NCBI GenBank assembly: GCA_021798835.1
Contig: JAJZBQ010000002.1
Span: 310,001-374,000 of the forward strand
Length of the DNA: 64,000 bases
Reading direction: 5' to 3'
From: Pseudomonadota bacterium
GTDB taxonomy: Bacteria > Pseudomonadota > Gammaproteobacteria > Burkholderiales > Ferrovaceae
Within the stretch, counting starts at the first letter, position 1. Every line of letters begins with the position of its first letter. The position numbers and the translations under genes are program-made. Positions 17,430-27,192 of this stretch are shown here, piece by piece. The notes beneath the pieces were generated by a model, which worked only from the letters and a program-made list of their open reading frames with translations, did no database searches and was not told the DNA's origin.

Positions 17430-17876
17430 CTATTTGACCTGTGCCAATGCTTTTTCAAAGCGGTCTTTGCCAACCATCATATGCGCCGACTCTTCAGCGG
17501 CTTTTTGACGCGCCGCCTCAAGATTCACCGGTTTTCCTGCCTGAATGACAGCAACCATTCCCAACGTTTTGTGAACGAAGCACTCCACCAGATAAACTCC
17601 CTCCTTGTCTATCTTAACGGTTAGCGGGGTATCCGGCTTAGCCTGCCAAGGGGTTGCCCCCACTGGTTCAAAGACCGAATAACTGGTATGACCGGCCTTC
17701 TGCATGGGATTAAACGTCACACTGTCTCCAACCGCCACCTTGATGTACGAAGGCTCAAACACCAGCGCCTGCCCATCGCTCCCTTTGGTCATCATCCTGA
17801 CTTCATGATTGGCAGCCAGCACCGGCAATGACAGACAGGATAGTATGACCACCGACCATAGATTTAACGTTTTCAT
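17430..17876 (-). CDS. pseudoazurin-like type-1 copper protein
   Basis: Periplasmic blue copper electron carrier of 148 residues with a signal peptide (1-21). The type-1 copper ligands are all present: His63 (KAGHTSYSV), Cys99, His102 and Met107 (ECFVHKTLGM). Cys-X2-His-X4-Met spacing is that of pseudoazurin. A charged C-terminal helix of about 35 residues follows. The ATG at 17876 has GAGGAGG 5 bases before it. A partner could be the di-heme peroxidase or a terminal reductase; this is inferred. A 10-bp-stem hairpin lies in its leader. Confidence 0.88.
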   Translation of the reverse strand: MKTLNLWSVVILSCLSLPVLAANHEVRMMTKGSDGQALVFEPSYIKVAVGDSVTFNPMQKAGHTSYSVFEPVGATPWQAKPDTPLTVKIDKEGVYLVECFVHKTLGMVAVIQAGKPVNLEAARQKAAEESAHMMVGKDRFEKALAQVK

Positions 17877-17906
17877 GACAGCCTCCTCGTTGATACTGCA
17901 TCGAGC

Positions 17907-17947
17907 AATGGCCGCCAAACTCAGGAACCAAGTGACCGGCGGCCATT
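17907..17947 (-). other. long hairpin in the cupredoxin leader
   Basis: A perfect 10-bp inverted repeat (arms 17907-17916 and 17938-17947) encloses a 21-base loop that can pair further. It starts 31 bases before the cupredoxin ATG. No T-run follows on either strand, so it is not an intrinsic terminator. It could be an operator, an mRNA stabiliser or a regulatory fold covering the ribosome site. Confidence 0.6.
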
Positions 17948-17997
17948 AAGTTCCTTACTCTGCTGAGACATTTAAACTTAATCTAAGTTCAAATAAA

Positions 17998-18020
17998 AAA
18001 CCGGTGCATGGCACCGGTTT
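17998..18020. terminator. intrinsic terminator after rpsI
   Basis: A GCACCGG/CCGGTGC stem with a 3-base loop, flanked by A- and T-runs, ends the minus-strand rplM-rpsI transcript 20 bases after rpsI. Confidence 0.9.
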
Positions 18021-18040
18021 TCTTGAAAAAATAGGTAGAG

Positions 18041-18433
18041 TTAACGCTTGCTGAACTGCTTGCGACGGCGGGCCTTATGCAACCCAACTTTTTTCCGCTC
18101 TACTTCACGAGCATCACGAGTAACCAAACCAGCCTGCTTCAAAATAGTCTTGAGTTCCGGATTGAAGTCAATCAATGCGCGGGTAATTCCATGGCGTACA
18201 GCACCCGCTTGCCCTGATTCCCCTCCCCCGGTTACATTGATACGAATATCGAACCCCGTAAGATAATTGGTCAATGCCAATGGCTGACGAGCGACCATAC
18301 GACCTGTTTCGCGGGAAAAGTAGTCGTCCAGGGATTTTCCATTAACCTCTACTTGTCCTGATCCAGGCTTCATGAATACGCGAGCCACGGCGCTCTTACG
18401 TCGCCCAGTACCGTAATAGTAATTACCGTTCAT
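18041..18433 (-). CDS. rpsI: 30S ribosomal protein S9
   Basis: Small-subunit protein near the P site, 130 residues. [18 protein letters not shown] at the N-terminus and the basic C-terminal tail RRRKQFSKR, which touches P-site tRNA, are intact. The start at 18433 matches the family (GAGG 9 bases upstream); an ATG five codons earlier is possible. It follows rplM by 11 bases, the standard pair. Confidence 0.97.
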   Translation of the reverse strand: MNGNYYYGTGRRKSAVARVFMKPGSGQVEVNGKSLDDYFSRETGRMVARQPLALTNYLTGFDIRINVTGGGESGQAGAVRHGITRALIDFNPELKTILKQAGLVTRDAREVERKKVGLHKARRRKQFSKR

Positions 18434-18444
18434 GGAATTATGCC

Positions 18445-18873
18445 TCAAATAGTCAATGCTTTGGGTTGCTGGGCTGCATGGGGATGCTCTCCACCTGCAT
18501 ACACTTTCATTTTCTTGATCATGGCATAACCCAGAGGACCTTTAGGCAACATACCCTTAACCGCTTTCTCCAACACCCTGGCTGGATGACGGGCACGCAT
18601 TTTGTTGAAATTGGTTTCATATATCCCACCCGGATAACCCGAATGACGATAATATTTTTTGTCTTCGCCTTTATTTCCAGTTACGCGAATTTTTTCCGCA
18701 TTGACCACAACAATGAAGTCACCGGTATCGACGTGAGGGGTATAGATGGCCTTATGCTTGCCTCGCAGGCGCAGGGCGATCTGGCTGGCCAAGCGACCCA
18801 ACACCAGATTCGTAGCATCAACCACGAACCAGTCGCGCTGAACTTCGTGGGCTTTAGCGGAAAAAGTTTTCAT
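18445..18873 (-). CDS. rplM: 50S ribosomal protein L13
   Basis: Early-assembling large-subunit protein, 142 residues, normal length. [19 protein letters not shown] at the start and [12 protein letters not shown] and [17 protein letters not shown] later are family signatures. It leads the rplM-rpsI operon behind a consensus promoter at 18906-18935. Confidence 0.97.
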   Translation of the reverse strand: MKTFSAKAHEVQRDWFVVDATNLVLGRLASQIALRLRGKHKAIYTPHVDTGDFIVVVNAEKIRVTGNKGEDKKYYRHSGYPGGIYETNFNKMRARHPARVLEKAVKGMLPKGPLGYAMIKKMKVYAGGEHPHAAQQPKALTI

Positions 18874-18905
18874 TTCGCGTCACTATATTCATCAAAGAGC
18901 CGGCG

Positions 18906-18935
18906 ATTATATTCCCCTTTTTGAATATCTGTCAA
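18906..18935 (-). promoter_or_regulatory. sigma-70 promoter of rplM-rpsI
   Basis: Minus strand: TTGACA at 18930-18935 and TATAAT at 18906-18911, both perfect, with an 18-base spacer. The TGA inside TTGACA is the stop codon of nudB. Confidence 0.88.
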
Positions 18936-19396
18936 CCACTCTCCAACCAACCTTTTTGCCGTGCCAACGACAGCAAGGCATCCCGATTGGTCCAGGAAAA
19001 GCAACGGTGCTTGGCTTCATACCATGGTAACCATATTTGCCCAATGTGTTCACGAGGATTTAGTGCAACCGGAATGGGTTGAGGGAGACAAAAGTCAAAA
19101 ACATGCTCCCGATTGACGCTCACCCCGGGCGCATAACGATGCCGCCAATGAGGAAAAATCTCATAGGTACTAACTTCTTGGCGATCCAACAGGGTTGACG
19201 GTGTCGCCATCAACCCTGTTTCCTCCATCAACTCACGACGAGCAGTTTCCCACAATGGCTCATCGGGAGAATCACGACTTCCCGTCACCGACTGCCAGTA
19301 GCCATGAACATCCGCACGTTCCAGCAACAAAACCTGCCCATCCGGTGTGTGGATGAGCACCAGCACAGACTCTGGCAACTTAAAGCATTCACTCAC
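18932..19396 (-). CDS. nudB: dihydroneopterin triphosphate diphosphatase (Nudix)
   Basis: Nudix hydrolase removing diphosphate from dihydroneopterin triphosphate in folate synthesis, 154 residues. The Nudix box reads GSRDSPDEPLWETARRELMEETG, with the one-residue-longer first loop usual in betaproteobacterial NudB. The start is GTG at 19396, overlapping the stop of the M16 protease gene as GTGA. In related genomes the same gene follows aspS/DUF502; here the protease is inserted between. Confidence 0.88.
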   Translation of the reverse strand: MSECFKLPESVLVLIHTPDGQVLLLERADVHGYWQSVTGSRDSPDEPLWETARRELMEETGLMATPSTLLDRQEVSTYEIFPHWRHRYAPGVSVNREHVFDFCLPQPIPVALNPREHIGQIWLPWYEAKHRCFSWTNRDALLSLARQKGWLESG

Positions 19397-22131
19397 GGTG
19401 TAGCGGGTTCATTAAACGCTCCCACAAAAACCTTGACCAAGCGCCCCGGATCCAGATTCAGTTGCAATGCCTGATTAACCATGGAAACATTCGCCTCCTG
19501 TAGCGCTTTGTCCTGTTGTGCCAAGAATGTGGCATCACGCTGGTCAAACATTAACTTATCCAACTGCGCGGCCAAACTGCCATCCTGAGCACGCGACAAT
19601 TGGCGCGACTGCAATAATGCCTTTTTTCCTTCAGCGACTTCATCCGCCGTCAATCCCTGAGTCAACACTTGATTCAGCACCTCATCAAACGCTTTATTCA
19701 AACGAACACGATTCTGTGGGGCATAAATGGCATAAGAACCAAAAACACTGTTGGCAACCTTGTCGTTGAGGCGCAAGAAAGAACCGACGCCATAACTCAA
19801 ACCTTCCTTCTGGCGTATACGCGTTGCCAGTCGAGAATTGAGAAATCCCTCACCCAGAATAAAGTTGCCAAGTGTAAGCGCCTGTGCCTGAGGATCATCA
19901 TCCTTGACTGGCAATGACTGCCAAGCCAGAAACACCGCATTGGCTTTATCTGCCATGGGTCTCTCCATGGTTTTTCCAGGGAAAGCCTGATAGTTATCCA
20001 ATACCACCGCATATGGCTCACTTTCAGCCCAACTACCGAATTGCTGGTCAATGACCGAACGAATATCCGCTACTTGCATATCTCCCACTACAGCCAATTC
20101 TCCGTGAGCCGCCCCATAAAATCGCTGATAAAACCCCTTCACCTGTTGCTGCGTCACCGCCTTGATATCCTGCGCCGTTTCATCAAACGTCGAGGTGTAA
20201 CGCAAATCCCCTCGCGGATGACGATTCATGTAGCGATGAATCATATTGGAAGCGACGGCTTGCGGGTTCCCACGACTCTCGTCCAGATCAGCCAAACTGG
20301 CATCACGCCATTGAGTAAACTCCGCCTCTGGGAAATCAGGATGACGAAGAATTTTTCCGACCAATTCCAACGTTGCAGGGAGTTGATCACGCAACGTTTC
20401 AATCATCACCGTAACACCCGTCGCTGATCCGCTAAAAGCCACTTGGGCATGCAGTGCCGTAAATTTATCCTGAATCTCGGTACGAGTCATACCAGCAGCC
20501 CCTCGATCCAATAGTCCCGCAACAAAATTACCCACTTGCTCTTGGCCGTTGAGAGTATCTGCCGTTCCAAAATGCAAATTAAGTTGCGCATGTACAACTC
20601 CACCACGGGTTTTCTTGGGTAACAAGGCCACCCGCAAACCATCCGGTAAAGTCATCCATTGAGTTCTTTGCTGAATATTGTCAGGAGAGGCATCAAAAGC
20701 CTCTCCCGCTTTCACTCCCGTATCTCCTTTAAAATCTTTCAATTGGCTTTCAGCATCCGCTCTCTGCGGAGTTGGTGCCCGCACCGGTTCTGTCGTCGGG
20801 ATAAACAGTCCCAAGGTTCGATTGCTACGAATCAGGTATTGCGTCGCTACCCGCTGCACCGACTCGGGAGTTACCTGCTCCAGACGTTTCTGGTCGAGAA
20901 AAAATAATCGCCAGTCACCATTGGCAATAGCCGTGGAAAGGGCAATACCAAACTGCTCAGGGTCATTAAATACAGTCTCAAAAGAATTGCGCAGATTGGC
21001 ACGTGCACGCTCTACCTCAGGTACCGTGATTGGGTGATCTTTGATATCCTCTACCGTATTCAGAAAGGCTTCCCGCGTTTTTTCCAGATCCTGATCCTTA
21101 CGAACCTCGGCTTGCAAAAAAATCACTCCCGGTTCATCCAGATTGTAATAATCGGACCCCACGCTCGTGGCCAACCCCTTCTCAACCAACGCATGATGCA
21201 GACGACCGGTAGGCGTATCCCCCAAAATCTGGGATAGTACCTCAAACGACTCGCTCTCTGGACTGGCTGCCGCTACCGTGTGGTAGACCGCTTCCACATA
21301 TTGCACATCCCCTACGCGGCGCAAGACGACCTGACGCTCACCATCTTGCGCAGGATCCAATGTATATGTGGGCTCAAGATGGCGAGCTGGGCGAGGAATC
21401 TGTCCAAAGTGCTTGGCAATGACTTGTAGGGCATGAACCGGATCAAAACTCCCAGCCACCACCACTGTCGCGTTATCAGGTTGATAGTAACGATGGTAGA
21501 ACGCCTGAAGATGGGCAATGTTGACATTTTCAACATCACTGCGCGCACCAATGGTTGACTTACCATAGTTATGCCACTGAAATGAAGCCGCCATGATCTT
21601 GTCCATGAGCACACTGGCAGGATCGTTCTCACCCCGTTCCATTTCATTCCGTACCACCGTCATTTCGCTGTCCAGATCCTTACGTGCAACATTGGAGTTC
21701 ACCATACGATCTGCCTCCATCGTCAATGCCCAATCCAGATTGGCATCTGATGCTGGAAACGATTCAAAATAATTAGTCCGATCAAACCAGGTGGTGCCAT
21801 TGGGTCGCATACCATGCTGTGTCAAGCCGCTCATGATGTCTGGATGTTTGGGCGTTCCCTTGAACATCAAATGCTCTAGCAGATGTGCCATCCCGGTTTC
21901 GCCATAGCTTTCCATGCGTGACCCTACACGATAAGTCACATTGACGGTGGCCGTAGGCTTACCGGAGTCTGGCGCCAAGAGAATCTGCAACCCATTGACC
22001 AAACGATACTCTGTAACGCCATCAAGGCTCCTAACTTCACTGATGCCAGGCGGCAAAGCCGCGCAGGATAATTGAGAAACACAAAAACCGGCTCCCGCCA
22101 CCCACTTTTTCCAATCATTCAGCCGCTTCAT
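19393..22131 (-). CDS. periplasmic M16 (pitrilysin-family) zinc protease, two-domain
   Basis: M16 metallopeptidase of 912 residues with both family halves in one chain. A signal peptide (MKRLNDWKKWVAGAGFCVSQLSCAA) is followed by the inverted zinc motif HLLEH at about residue 84, in ETGMAHLLEHLMFKGT. The second half (about 480 onward) has no HXXEH and is the non-catalytic partner. The frame is open to 22317, but that stretch precedes the signal peptide; the ATG at 22131 with AGGGGG is taken. Substrate unknown; periplasmic peptide degradation is expected. Confidence 0.9.
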   Translation of the reverse strand: MKRLNDWKKWVAGAGFCVSQLSCAALPPGISEVRSLDGVTEYRLVNGLQILLAPDSGKPTATVNVTYRVGSRMESYGETGMAHLLEHLMFKGTPKHPDIMSGLTQHGMRPNGTTWFDRTNYFESFPASDANLDWALTMEADRMVNSNVARKDLDSEMTVVRNEMERGENDPASVLMDKIMAASFQWHNYGKSTIGARSDVENVNIAHLQAFYHRYYQPDNATVVVAGSFDPVHALQVIAKHFGQIPRPARHLEPTYTLDPAQDGERQVVLRRVGDVQYVEAVYHTVAAASPESESFEVLSQILGDTPTGRLHHALVEKGLATSVGSDYYNLDEPGVIFLQAEVRKDQDLEKTREAFLNTVEDIKDHPITVPEVERARANLRNSFETVFNDPEQFGIALSTAIANGDWRLFFLDQKRLEQVTPESVQRVATQYLIRSNRTLGLFIPTTEPVRAPTPQRADAESQLKDFKGDTGVKAGEAFDASPDNIQQRTQWMTLPDGLRVALLPKKTRGGVVHAQLNLHFGTADTLNGQEQVGNFVAGLLDRGAAGMTRTEIQDKFTALHAQVAFSGSATGVTVMIETLRDQLPATLELVGKILRHPDFPEAEFTQWRDASLADLDESRGNPQAVASNMIHRYMNRHPRGDLRYTSTFDETAQDIKAVTQQQVKGFYQRFYGAAHGELAVVGDMQVADIRSVIDQQFGSWAESEPYAVVLDNYQAFPGKTMERPMADKANAVFLAWQSLPVKDDDPQAQALTLGNFILGEGFLNSRLATRIRQKEGLSYGVGSFLRLNDKVANSVFGSYAIYAPQNRVRLNKAFDEVLNQVLTQGLTADEVAEGKKALLQSRQLSRAQDGSLAAQLDKLMFDQRDATFLAQQDKALQEANVSMVNQALQLNLDPGRLVKVFVGAFNEPATP

Positions 22132-22337
22132 CCTACCCCCTCTTTTTGTGGTCTCCTGTGGCGAAATGCCAGGATATCTTTCAATCAAAATCGGTGTAGA
22201 TACCCACCCTTCTCGTAAGTTCCCAAAAGTAGCCCCTTGAAAAACTCCGCGATCAACCCCAAAACGACCCTGCCCAAGACCCGCTGTGCAAAGGGCCTGT
22301 GGTATCATCATCGTCATGAAATCTTGGAGTTACCCTC

Positions 22338-22598
22338 ATGCCTATCTATGAATTTCGTTGCACTCATTGTGGCAAGGAAATTGAAGTCTTGCAAAAAATT
22401 TCCGACCCACTGCCCACCCACTGCCCGTCCTGCGGACAAGTTACGCTAACCAAAAAACTGTCAGCCGCCGGTTTTCAACTCAAAGGAAGCGGCTGGTACG
22501 CCACCGATTTCAAGGGTAGTACTGCGGCACCCAGCACCCCTGCTCCGACAAGCACCCCACCCTGTGCTGCCACAGGATCCTGCCCAGCCTGCGAATGA
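22338..22598 (+). CDS. FmdB-family zinc-ribbon protein
   Basis: Putative regulatory protein of 86 residues. An N-terminal zinc ribbon CTHCG (8-12) with CPSCG (about 34-38) is followed by a flexible Ala/Pro/Thr tail ending in CPACE. GGAG lies 8 bases before the ATG. It overlaps the DUF502 gene as ATGA. The FmdB-DUF502-aspS order is common in beta- and gammaproteobacteria; the function of FmdB-like proteins is poorly known. Confidence 0.88.
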   Translation: MPIYEFRCTHCGKEIEVLQKISDPLPTHCPSCGQVTLTKKLSAAGFQLKGSGWYATDFKGSTAAPSTPAPTSTPPCAATGSCPACE

Positions 22599-23191
22599 AA
22601 CGCTATCTGCTGACCGGGATCGTAGTACTCATCCCGATGGTGATCACCTTGTGGGTATTGCAGGTAATAGTTACCACGCTGGATCAAACTTTATTTCTGC
22701 TACCCCCAGCCTTGCGCCCCGAGGCCTTTGGGATGCACATCCCCGGCTTCGGGGTTCTATTGACATTGATCATCGTATTACTCACCGGAATCATCGCAGC
22801 AAATTTTTTTGGGCGTCGCCTGCTCCATCTTGGTGAGCAAATTCTGAACAAAATTCCGATCGTCAGCAGTATCTACACCAGCGTCAAACAAGTCAGCGAC
22901 ACTCTGTTTTCCAGTTCAGGGCAAGCGTTCCGTAAAGTACTGCTGATTCGCTATCCCCATGGCAATAGTTGGACCTTGGCTTTTCAGACCGGAATACCCC
23001 AAGGTCTGATTGCTGAACACCTCGGTGAACCACACCTCAACGTTTATGTTCCTACCACACCCAATCCCACATCGGGGTTTTTCCTGATGGTACCCCGTAG
23101 CGACGTAGTGGAGTTGGATATTTCCGTAGACGATGCCCTAAAACACATTATTTCCATGGGAGTTGTGGAACCACGCTCCAAACCTTCTTGA
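22595..23191 (+). CDS. DUF502 family membrane protein
   Basis: Inner-membrane protein of 198 residues with two TM helices (about 3-25 and 45-68), then a conserved cytoplasmic domain. Motifs GEQILNKIPIVSSIYTSVKQV, VLLIRYPHGNSWTLAFQTG and VPTTPNPTSGFFLMVP are the DUF502 hallmarks. The start is coupled to the FmdB gene by 4 bases. Function unknown; co-transcription with aspS is conserved. Confidence 0.9.
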   Translation: MKRYLLTGIVVLIPMVITLWVLQVIVTTLDQTLFLLPPALRPEAFGMHIPGFGVLLTLIIVLLTGIIAANFFGRRLLHLGEQILNKIPIVSSIYTSVKQVSDTLFSSSGQAFRKVLLIRYPHGNSWTLAFQTGIPQGLIAEHLGEPHLNVYVPTTPNPTSGFFLMVPRSDVVELDISVDDALKHIISMGVVEPRSKPS

Positions 23192-23226
23192 CCTTATTCT
23201 GATTTCCACCTTCGAGTTCTGTTGCC

Positions 23227-24990
23227 ATGCGTACCCAATATTGCGGCCTAATCGACCGCCATTACCTTAATCAAACCATCACCCTTTTCGGTTGGGCCCA
23301 CCGCCGCCGTGACCATGGCGGGGTCATCTTCATTGACTTGCGTGACCGCGAGGGGTTGGTACAAATCGTGGCCAATCCTGAAAATGCCGAAGTCTTTACC
23401 AAAGCCGAAGAAATTCGCAATGAATTTGTCCTGAAAATAACTGGTCTGGTTCGTATACGCCCTGAGGGCACACGCAATGAAACCCTCAACAGCGGCGAGA
23501 TCGAAGTGGTTGCCCAACACCTGGAGATCCTCAATCCATCTCTCCCCCCCCCGTTCATGCTGGATGATGACAACCTGTCCGAACTGGTCAGACTGGAACA
23601 TCGTTATCTGGACCTACGCCGTCCCGTAATGCAACGGCACTTCCGTCTGCGCTATCAAGCAGCCATGGCCGTACGCCGTTATCTGGACGATCTCGGTTTC
23701 ATCGATATCGAGACTCCCATGCTGACCAAATCGACCCCGGAAGGGGCGCGCGACTACCTGGTTCCCAGTCGAGTGCACCATGGTGAATTCTATGCCCTTC
23801 CCCAATCACCCCAACTATTCAAACAATTATTGATGGTCTCTGGTTTTGACCGTTACTACCAGATCACCAAATGTTTCCGCGACGAGGACCTGCGCGCTGA
23901 CCGTCAACCAGAATTCACTCAAGTCGATATTGAAACCTCATTTCTGGATGCTCCAGAAATCATGACCATGATGGAAGGCTTGACACGTCACCTGTTCCAA
24001 ACCACGATTCAGGTGGATCTGGGAATAAACTTTCCGCGCATGACTTGGCATGAAGCCATGAATCGCTATGGTTCAGACAAACCAGATTTGCGCATTCCTC
24101 TGGAGTTGACAGAACTCACCGATATCATGAAACGGGTTGAATTCAAGGTATTCCGTACTGCTGCTGATCTCAAAGATGGTCGTGTAGCGGCCCTGCGTAT
24201 CCCAGGGGGGGCTTCATTGACACGCAAGGAAATCGATGACTACACCACCTTCGTCAGCATTTATGGTGCCAAAGGCCTGGCATATATCAAGATCAATGAC
24301 CGCACCCAAGCCAACGACCAAGGCCTACAATCCCCCATTGTCAAATTTCTCGACACCCCAACATTAGCAGCCATTCTAGAACGCACCCAAGCACAAAATG
24401 GCGACCTGATCTTTTTTGGGGCAGACCGCACAAAGGTAGTCAATGATGCACTGGGTGCACTGCGCGTCAAACTCGGGCATGAACGCGGATTTTCCAGCGG
24501 CGGTTGGAAACCCCTGTGGATTGTGGATTTTCCCATGTTTGAGTACGATGATGAAAACCAACGCTGGGTAGCCTTGCACCATCCTTTCACCGCCCCTCAG
24601 GACGGTCACGAAGACTATCTGGACAGTAATCCTGGTCTTGCCTTGGCCAAAGCCTACGATATCGTGCTCAATGGATGGGAAATCGGTGGAGGATCCATCC
24701 GAATTCATCGTGCAGATATACAATCCAAGGTGTTTCAGTCACTCAATATCGAAGCCGAAGAAGCGCAAGCCAAGTTTGGATTTCTACTGGATGCGCTCCA
24801 GTATGGCGCCCCTCCTCATGGCGGGATTGCTTTCGGTTTCGATCGGCTGGTAGCCATGATGACGGGAGTGGAACAAATTCGAGATGTCATCGCCTTTCCC
24901 AAAACACAACGCGCCCAATGCCTTTTGACCCAGGCACCCAGTACCGTCGACGAGAAGCAACTACGCGAACTACACATCAAAGTACGCTGA
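23227..24990 (+). CDS. aspS: aspartyl-tRNA synthetase, probably non-discriminating
   Basis: Class II synthetase charging tRNA-Asp, 587 residues, bacterial type with OB-fold anticodon domain, GAD insert (about 300-400) and catalytic core. Motif 2 ([20 protein letters not shown]) and motif 3 ([14 protein letters not shown]) are intact. In the anticodon domain His30 (RRRDHGG) and Gly81 match the Pseudomonas-type enzyme that also charges tRNA-Asn, while E. coli has Leu at the first position. It is therefore likely to feed a GatCAB amidotransferase; this is inferred. The next gene starts on the base after its stop. Confidence 0.96.
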   Translation: MRTQYCGLIDRHYLNQTITLFGWAHRRRDHGGVIFIDLRDREGLVQIVANPENAEVFTKAEEIRNEFVLKITGLVRIRPEGTRNETLNSGEIEVVAQHLEILNPSLPPPFMLDDDNLSELVRLEHRYLDLRRPVMQRHFRLRYQAAMAVRRYLDDLGFIDIETPMLTKSTPEGARDYLVPSRVHHGEFYALPQSPQLFKQLLMVSGFDRYYQITKCFRDEDLRADRQPEFTQVDIETSFLDAPEIMTMMEGLTRHLFQTTIQVDLGINFPRMTWHEAMNRYGSDKPDLRIPLELTELTDIMKRVEFKVFRTAADLKDGRVAALRIPGGASLTRKEIDDYTTFVSIYGAKGLAYIKINDRTQANDQGLQSPIVKFLDTPTLAAILERTQAQNGDLIFFGADRTKVVNDALGALRVKLGHERGFSSGGWKPLWIVDFPMFEYDDENQRWVALHHPFTAPQDGHEDYLDSNPGLALAKAYDIVLNGWEIGGGSIRIHRADIQSKVFQSLNIEAEEAQAKFGFLLDALQYGAPPHGGIAFGFDRLVAMMTGVEQIRDVIAFPKTQRAQCLLTQAPSTVDEKQLRELHIKVR

Positions 24991-26580
24991 GTGGATACCT
25001 TGACCGAAGATGATCGGGATCGCCTGACGCGCGGCCTTGATCAACTCCGGTCAGAAAACTGGGAAAATGCATGGTTCGAATTTCAGGGCATTTCTCAACC
25101 CTGCAATCCTTTGGTTCAAATCAATCTAGCCTTTATAGAAGAGAAACGAGGGCACCCCATCCAGGCGCACGAACATTATCAACAAGCGCTCTCTCTGGCT
25201 CCACAAAGCACTGAAGTGCGGTTCAACTGGGCCAACTTCTTGGCCCGCCATCATGGACAACACGAAGCACGCGACCAATATCTGGCCTGCCTAACTTTGG
25301 ACCCCTCACACCTGGGTGCCTGGGTTAATCTGGGAGTTGGTTTGGTCGAATCATTTCATTTATCCGCTGCACGCACCACCTTTCAAGCAGCACTGGCCCT
25401 GGATCCCAACCATCTCGGCGCACTGCTCAATCTGGCACAAGTCGCTCTGCATCAACAGGAAAACCAGGAAGCGGCCATGTTATTTCGACAACTTTTGGTC
25501 ATTGATCCGAATCAGATCGAGGCACACCGGGGCCTTGCAACCGCACTGAGCCGCTGTGGTGATGAAAATGCTGCCAACTCCCATCGAGATCTGGCTTATC
25601 AGGATCATCCCCTTTTAGAATTTCCCAGTATTCAGACCACAACCCATCGACTGCTCATCCTGGCAAGCGCCCATGATGGCAATGTGCCTTGGCAAAATCT
25701 TATCGATCGAAACCATGCCAGCACACAAGTCATAGCCCTTGAATACTTCCCTAAACATCAACCGTTACCTGCCCATGATATGTTATTCAATGCGGTCGGC
25801 GATGCTGACCGTTGTCCACAAGCCTTACGCGAAGCGCAACGACTCTGGCCACAACAAGGACCACGTCGTAATGACCCACATCGCATCAGTCCAACCACGC
25901 GCATTCAACTACCATCCACGCTGGCCCAGATACCCCACCTGCGAATAGCGCGCTGCGAATTATGGACTCGCCCGGTTCATGACTCCGTTATCGCCGCTCA
26001 AGTATTCCATCATTGGATGAAGCAACAAGGTTGGGATTTCCCATTACTCCTGCGCACACCCGGTTTCCATGGGGGACAGTTTTTTGAAAAGGTCAATCAT
26101 GACCATGAGTTGCCATCGGTGCTCCAGCGCTTGCCTGGAGGAGTACTCCTGGTCAGCGAACTATTACCAACTCGTAGTTCAGACCAATGCTACCGCAAGT
26201 ACCGTATCATGTCTCTGGGAGGAAACCTCTACCCCCTTCATCTGGCCATATCACACCAGTGGAAGGTACATTATTTCAGTGCCGAGATGGCCAGTCACGC
26301 AGAATACCGCCATGAAGAAGCCACATTTCTCAACAAGTTCGATGAGTATCTCCCCCCCCAAGCACTTGCCGCTTTGTATCATGTACAACAACGCTTGGGT
26401 CTTGACTATGCCGGTATGGACTTTTCTCTGGACTGCGATGGACAAGTCATCCTCTTTGAAGCCAACGCCACCATGGTGATCGCTCCCCCGCCAGAAGATC
26501 CAAACTGGAACTACCGCCGACCCGCCTACGAACATGCCCACCAGCAGGCAAAATCCCTGCTGGCTCCCCTCACTTACTAA
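24991..26580 (+). CDS. TPR protein with C-terminal ATP-grasp-like domain
   Basis: A 529-residue cytoplasmic fusion protein starting with GTG directly after the aspS stop. Residues 1-200 are four to five tetratricopeptide repeats (VRFNWANFLARHHGQHEARDQ, LGAWVNLGVG). Residues 220-330 resemble a pre-ATP-grasp Rossmann-like domain (RLLILASAHDGNVP, LPAHDMLFNAVGDAD). Residues 335-529 look like an ATP-grasp ligase: a Gly-rich loop LLRTPGFHGGQFF at about 352-364, the strand KYRIMSLGGNLYPLHL, and the metal-binding GMDFSLDCDG with FEANAT at about 489. No peptide or amino-acid substrate can be named. It is convergent with ssb; the 129-base gap between them holds only a weak hairpin. Confidence 0.72.
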   Translation: MDTLTEDDRDRLTRGLDQLRSENWENAWFEFQGISQPCNPLVQINLAFIEEKRGHPIQAHEHYQQALSLAPQSTEVRFNWANFLARHHGQHEARDQYLACLTLDPSHLGAWVNLGVGLVESFHLSAARTTFQAALALDPNHLGALLNLAQVALHQQENQEAAMLFRQLLVIDPNQIEAHRGLATALSRCGDENAANSHRDLAYQDHPLLEFPSIQTTTHRLLILASAHDGNVPWQNLIDRNHASTQVIALEYFPKHQPLPAHDMLFNAVGDADRCPQALREAQRLWPQQGPRRNDPHRISPTTRIQLPSTLAQIPHLRIARCELWTRPVHDSVIAAQVFHHWMKQQGWDFPLLLRTPGFHGGQFFEKVNHDHELPSVLQRLPGGVLLVSELLPTRSSDQCYRKYRIMSLGGNLYPLHLAISHQWKVHYFSAEMASHAEYRHEEATFLNKFDEYLPPQALAALYHVQQRLGLDYAGMDFSLDCDGQVILFEANATMVIAPPPEDPNWNYRRPAYEHAHQQAKSLLAPLTY

Positions 26581-26709
26581 ACAAAGCAATAACCCCTGTT
26601 CAAAGAATCAATATTGAACCTGAGTCCGACAATAGTACGTACTCACAATAGAAGCGCAACAACAGTTGGGGTTCTGAGTGAAAACTTACACCAATATCGT
26701 AGGTGCATT

Positions 26710-27177
26710 TTAAAACGGCACGTCATCCGAAAAACTGTCCCCCCCGGAGACCTGTGCCCCTCGCGAAGCCGAGCGAGACGGTGACGAACTGTAATTTCCC
26801 GGTTCTCCCACTTCAGAATGAAATTCTGTATCCCCACCACCCGCACGCCCTCCCAGCATTTGCATACGATCTGCCACAATCTCCGTGGTGTAGCGATCCT
26901 GCCCTGTCTCTTTATCCTGCCACTTGCGGGTCTGCAACCGACCCTCTACATAGATCTGACTACCCTTCTTGAGATATTGACCGACAATTTCAGCCGTTTT
27001 TCCAAAGAAAGAAACGCGATGCCATTCGGTTTTTTCCTGTTTGACTCCCGATTTATCTTTCCAGTTCTCGGTTGTCGCCATGGTAATGTTTGCAATCGCT
27101 CCACCATCCGGCATATAGCGTACTTCTGGGTCTCTACCCAGATTCCCCACCAGAATGACTTTGTTAACCGAGGCCAT
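26710..27177 (-). CDS. ssb: single-stranded DNA-binding protein
   Basis: Tetrameric SSB protecting ssDNA in replication and repair, 155 residues. The OB-fold (about 1-110) shows [32 protein letters not shown] and [16 protein letters not shown] Gly/Ser-rich linker leads to the acidic tail DSFSDDVPF that binds partner proteins. It is 15 bases after the MFS gene and lies opposite uvrA, a common repair-gene arrangement. Confidence 0.97.
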   Translation of the reverse strand: MASVNKVILVGNLGRDPEVRYMPDGGAIANITMATTENWKDKSGVKQEKTEWHRVSFFGKTAEIVGQYLKKGSQIYVEGRLQTRKWQDKETGQDRYTTEIVADRMQMLGGRAGGGDTEFHSEVGEPGNYSSSPSRSASRGAQVSGGDSFSDDVPF

Positions 27178-27192
27178 ACCCTGTTCTCCCTA

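Noticed and set aside
22132..22317. N-terminal extension of the M16 protease
   Set aside because: The extra 62 codons would come before a clear signal peptide and have no ribosome site.
26581..26709. Terminator between the TPR gene and ssb
   Set aside because: Only a 6-bp stem with a 10-base loop and no T-run is visible.
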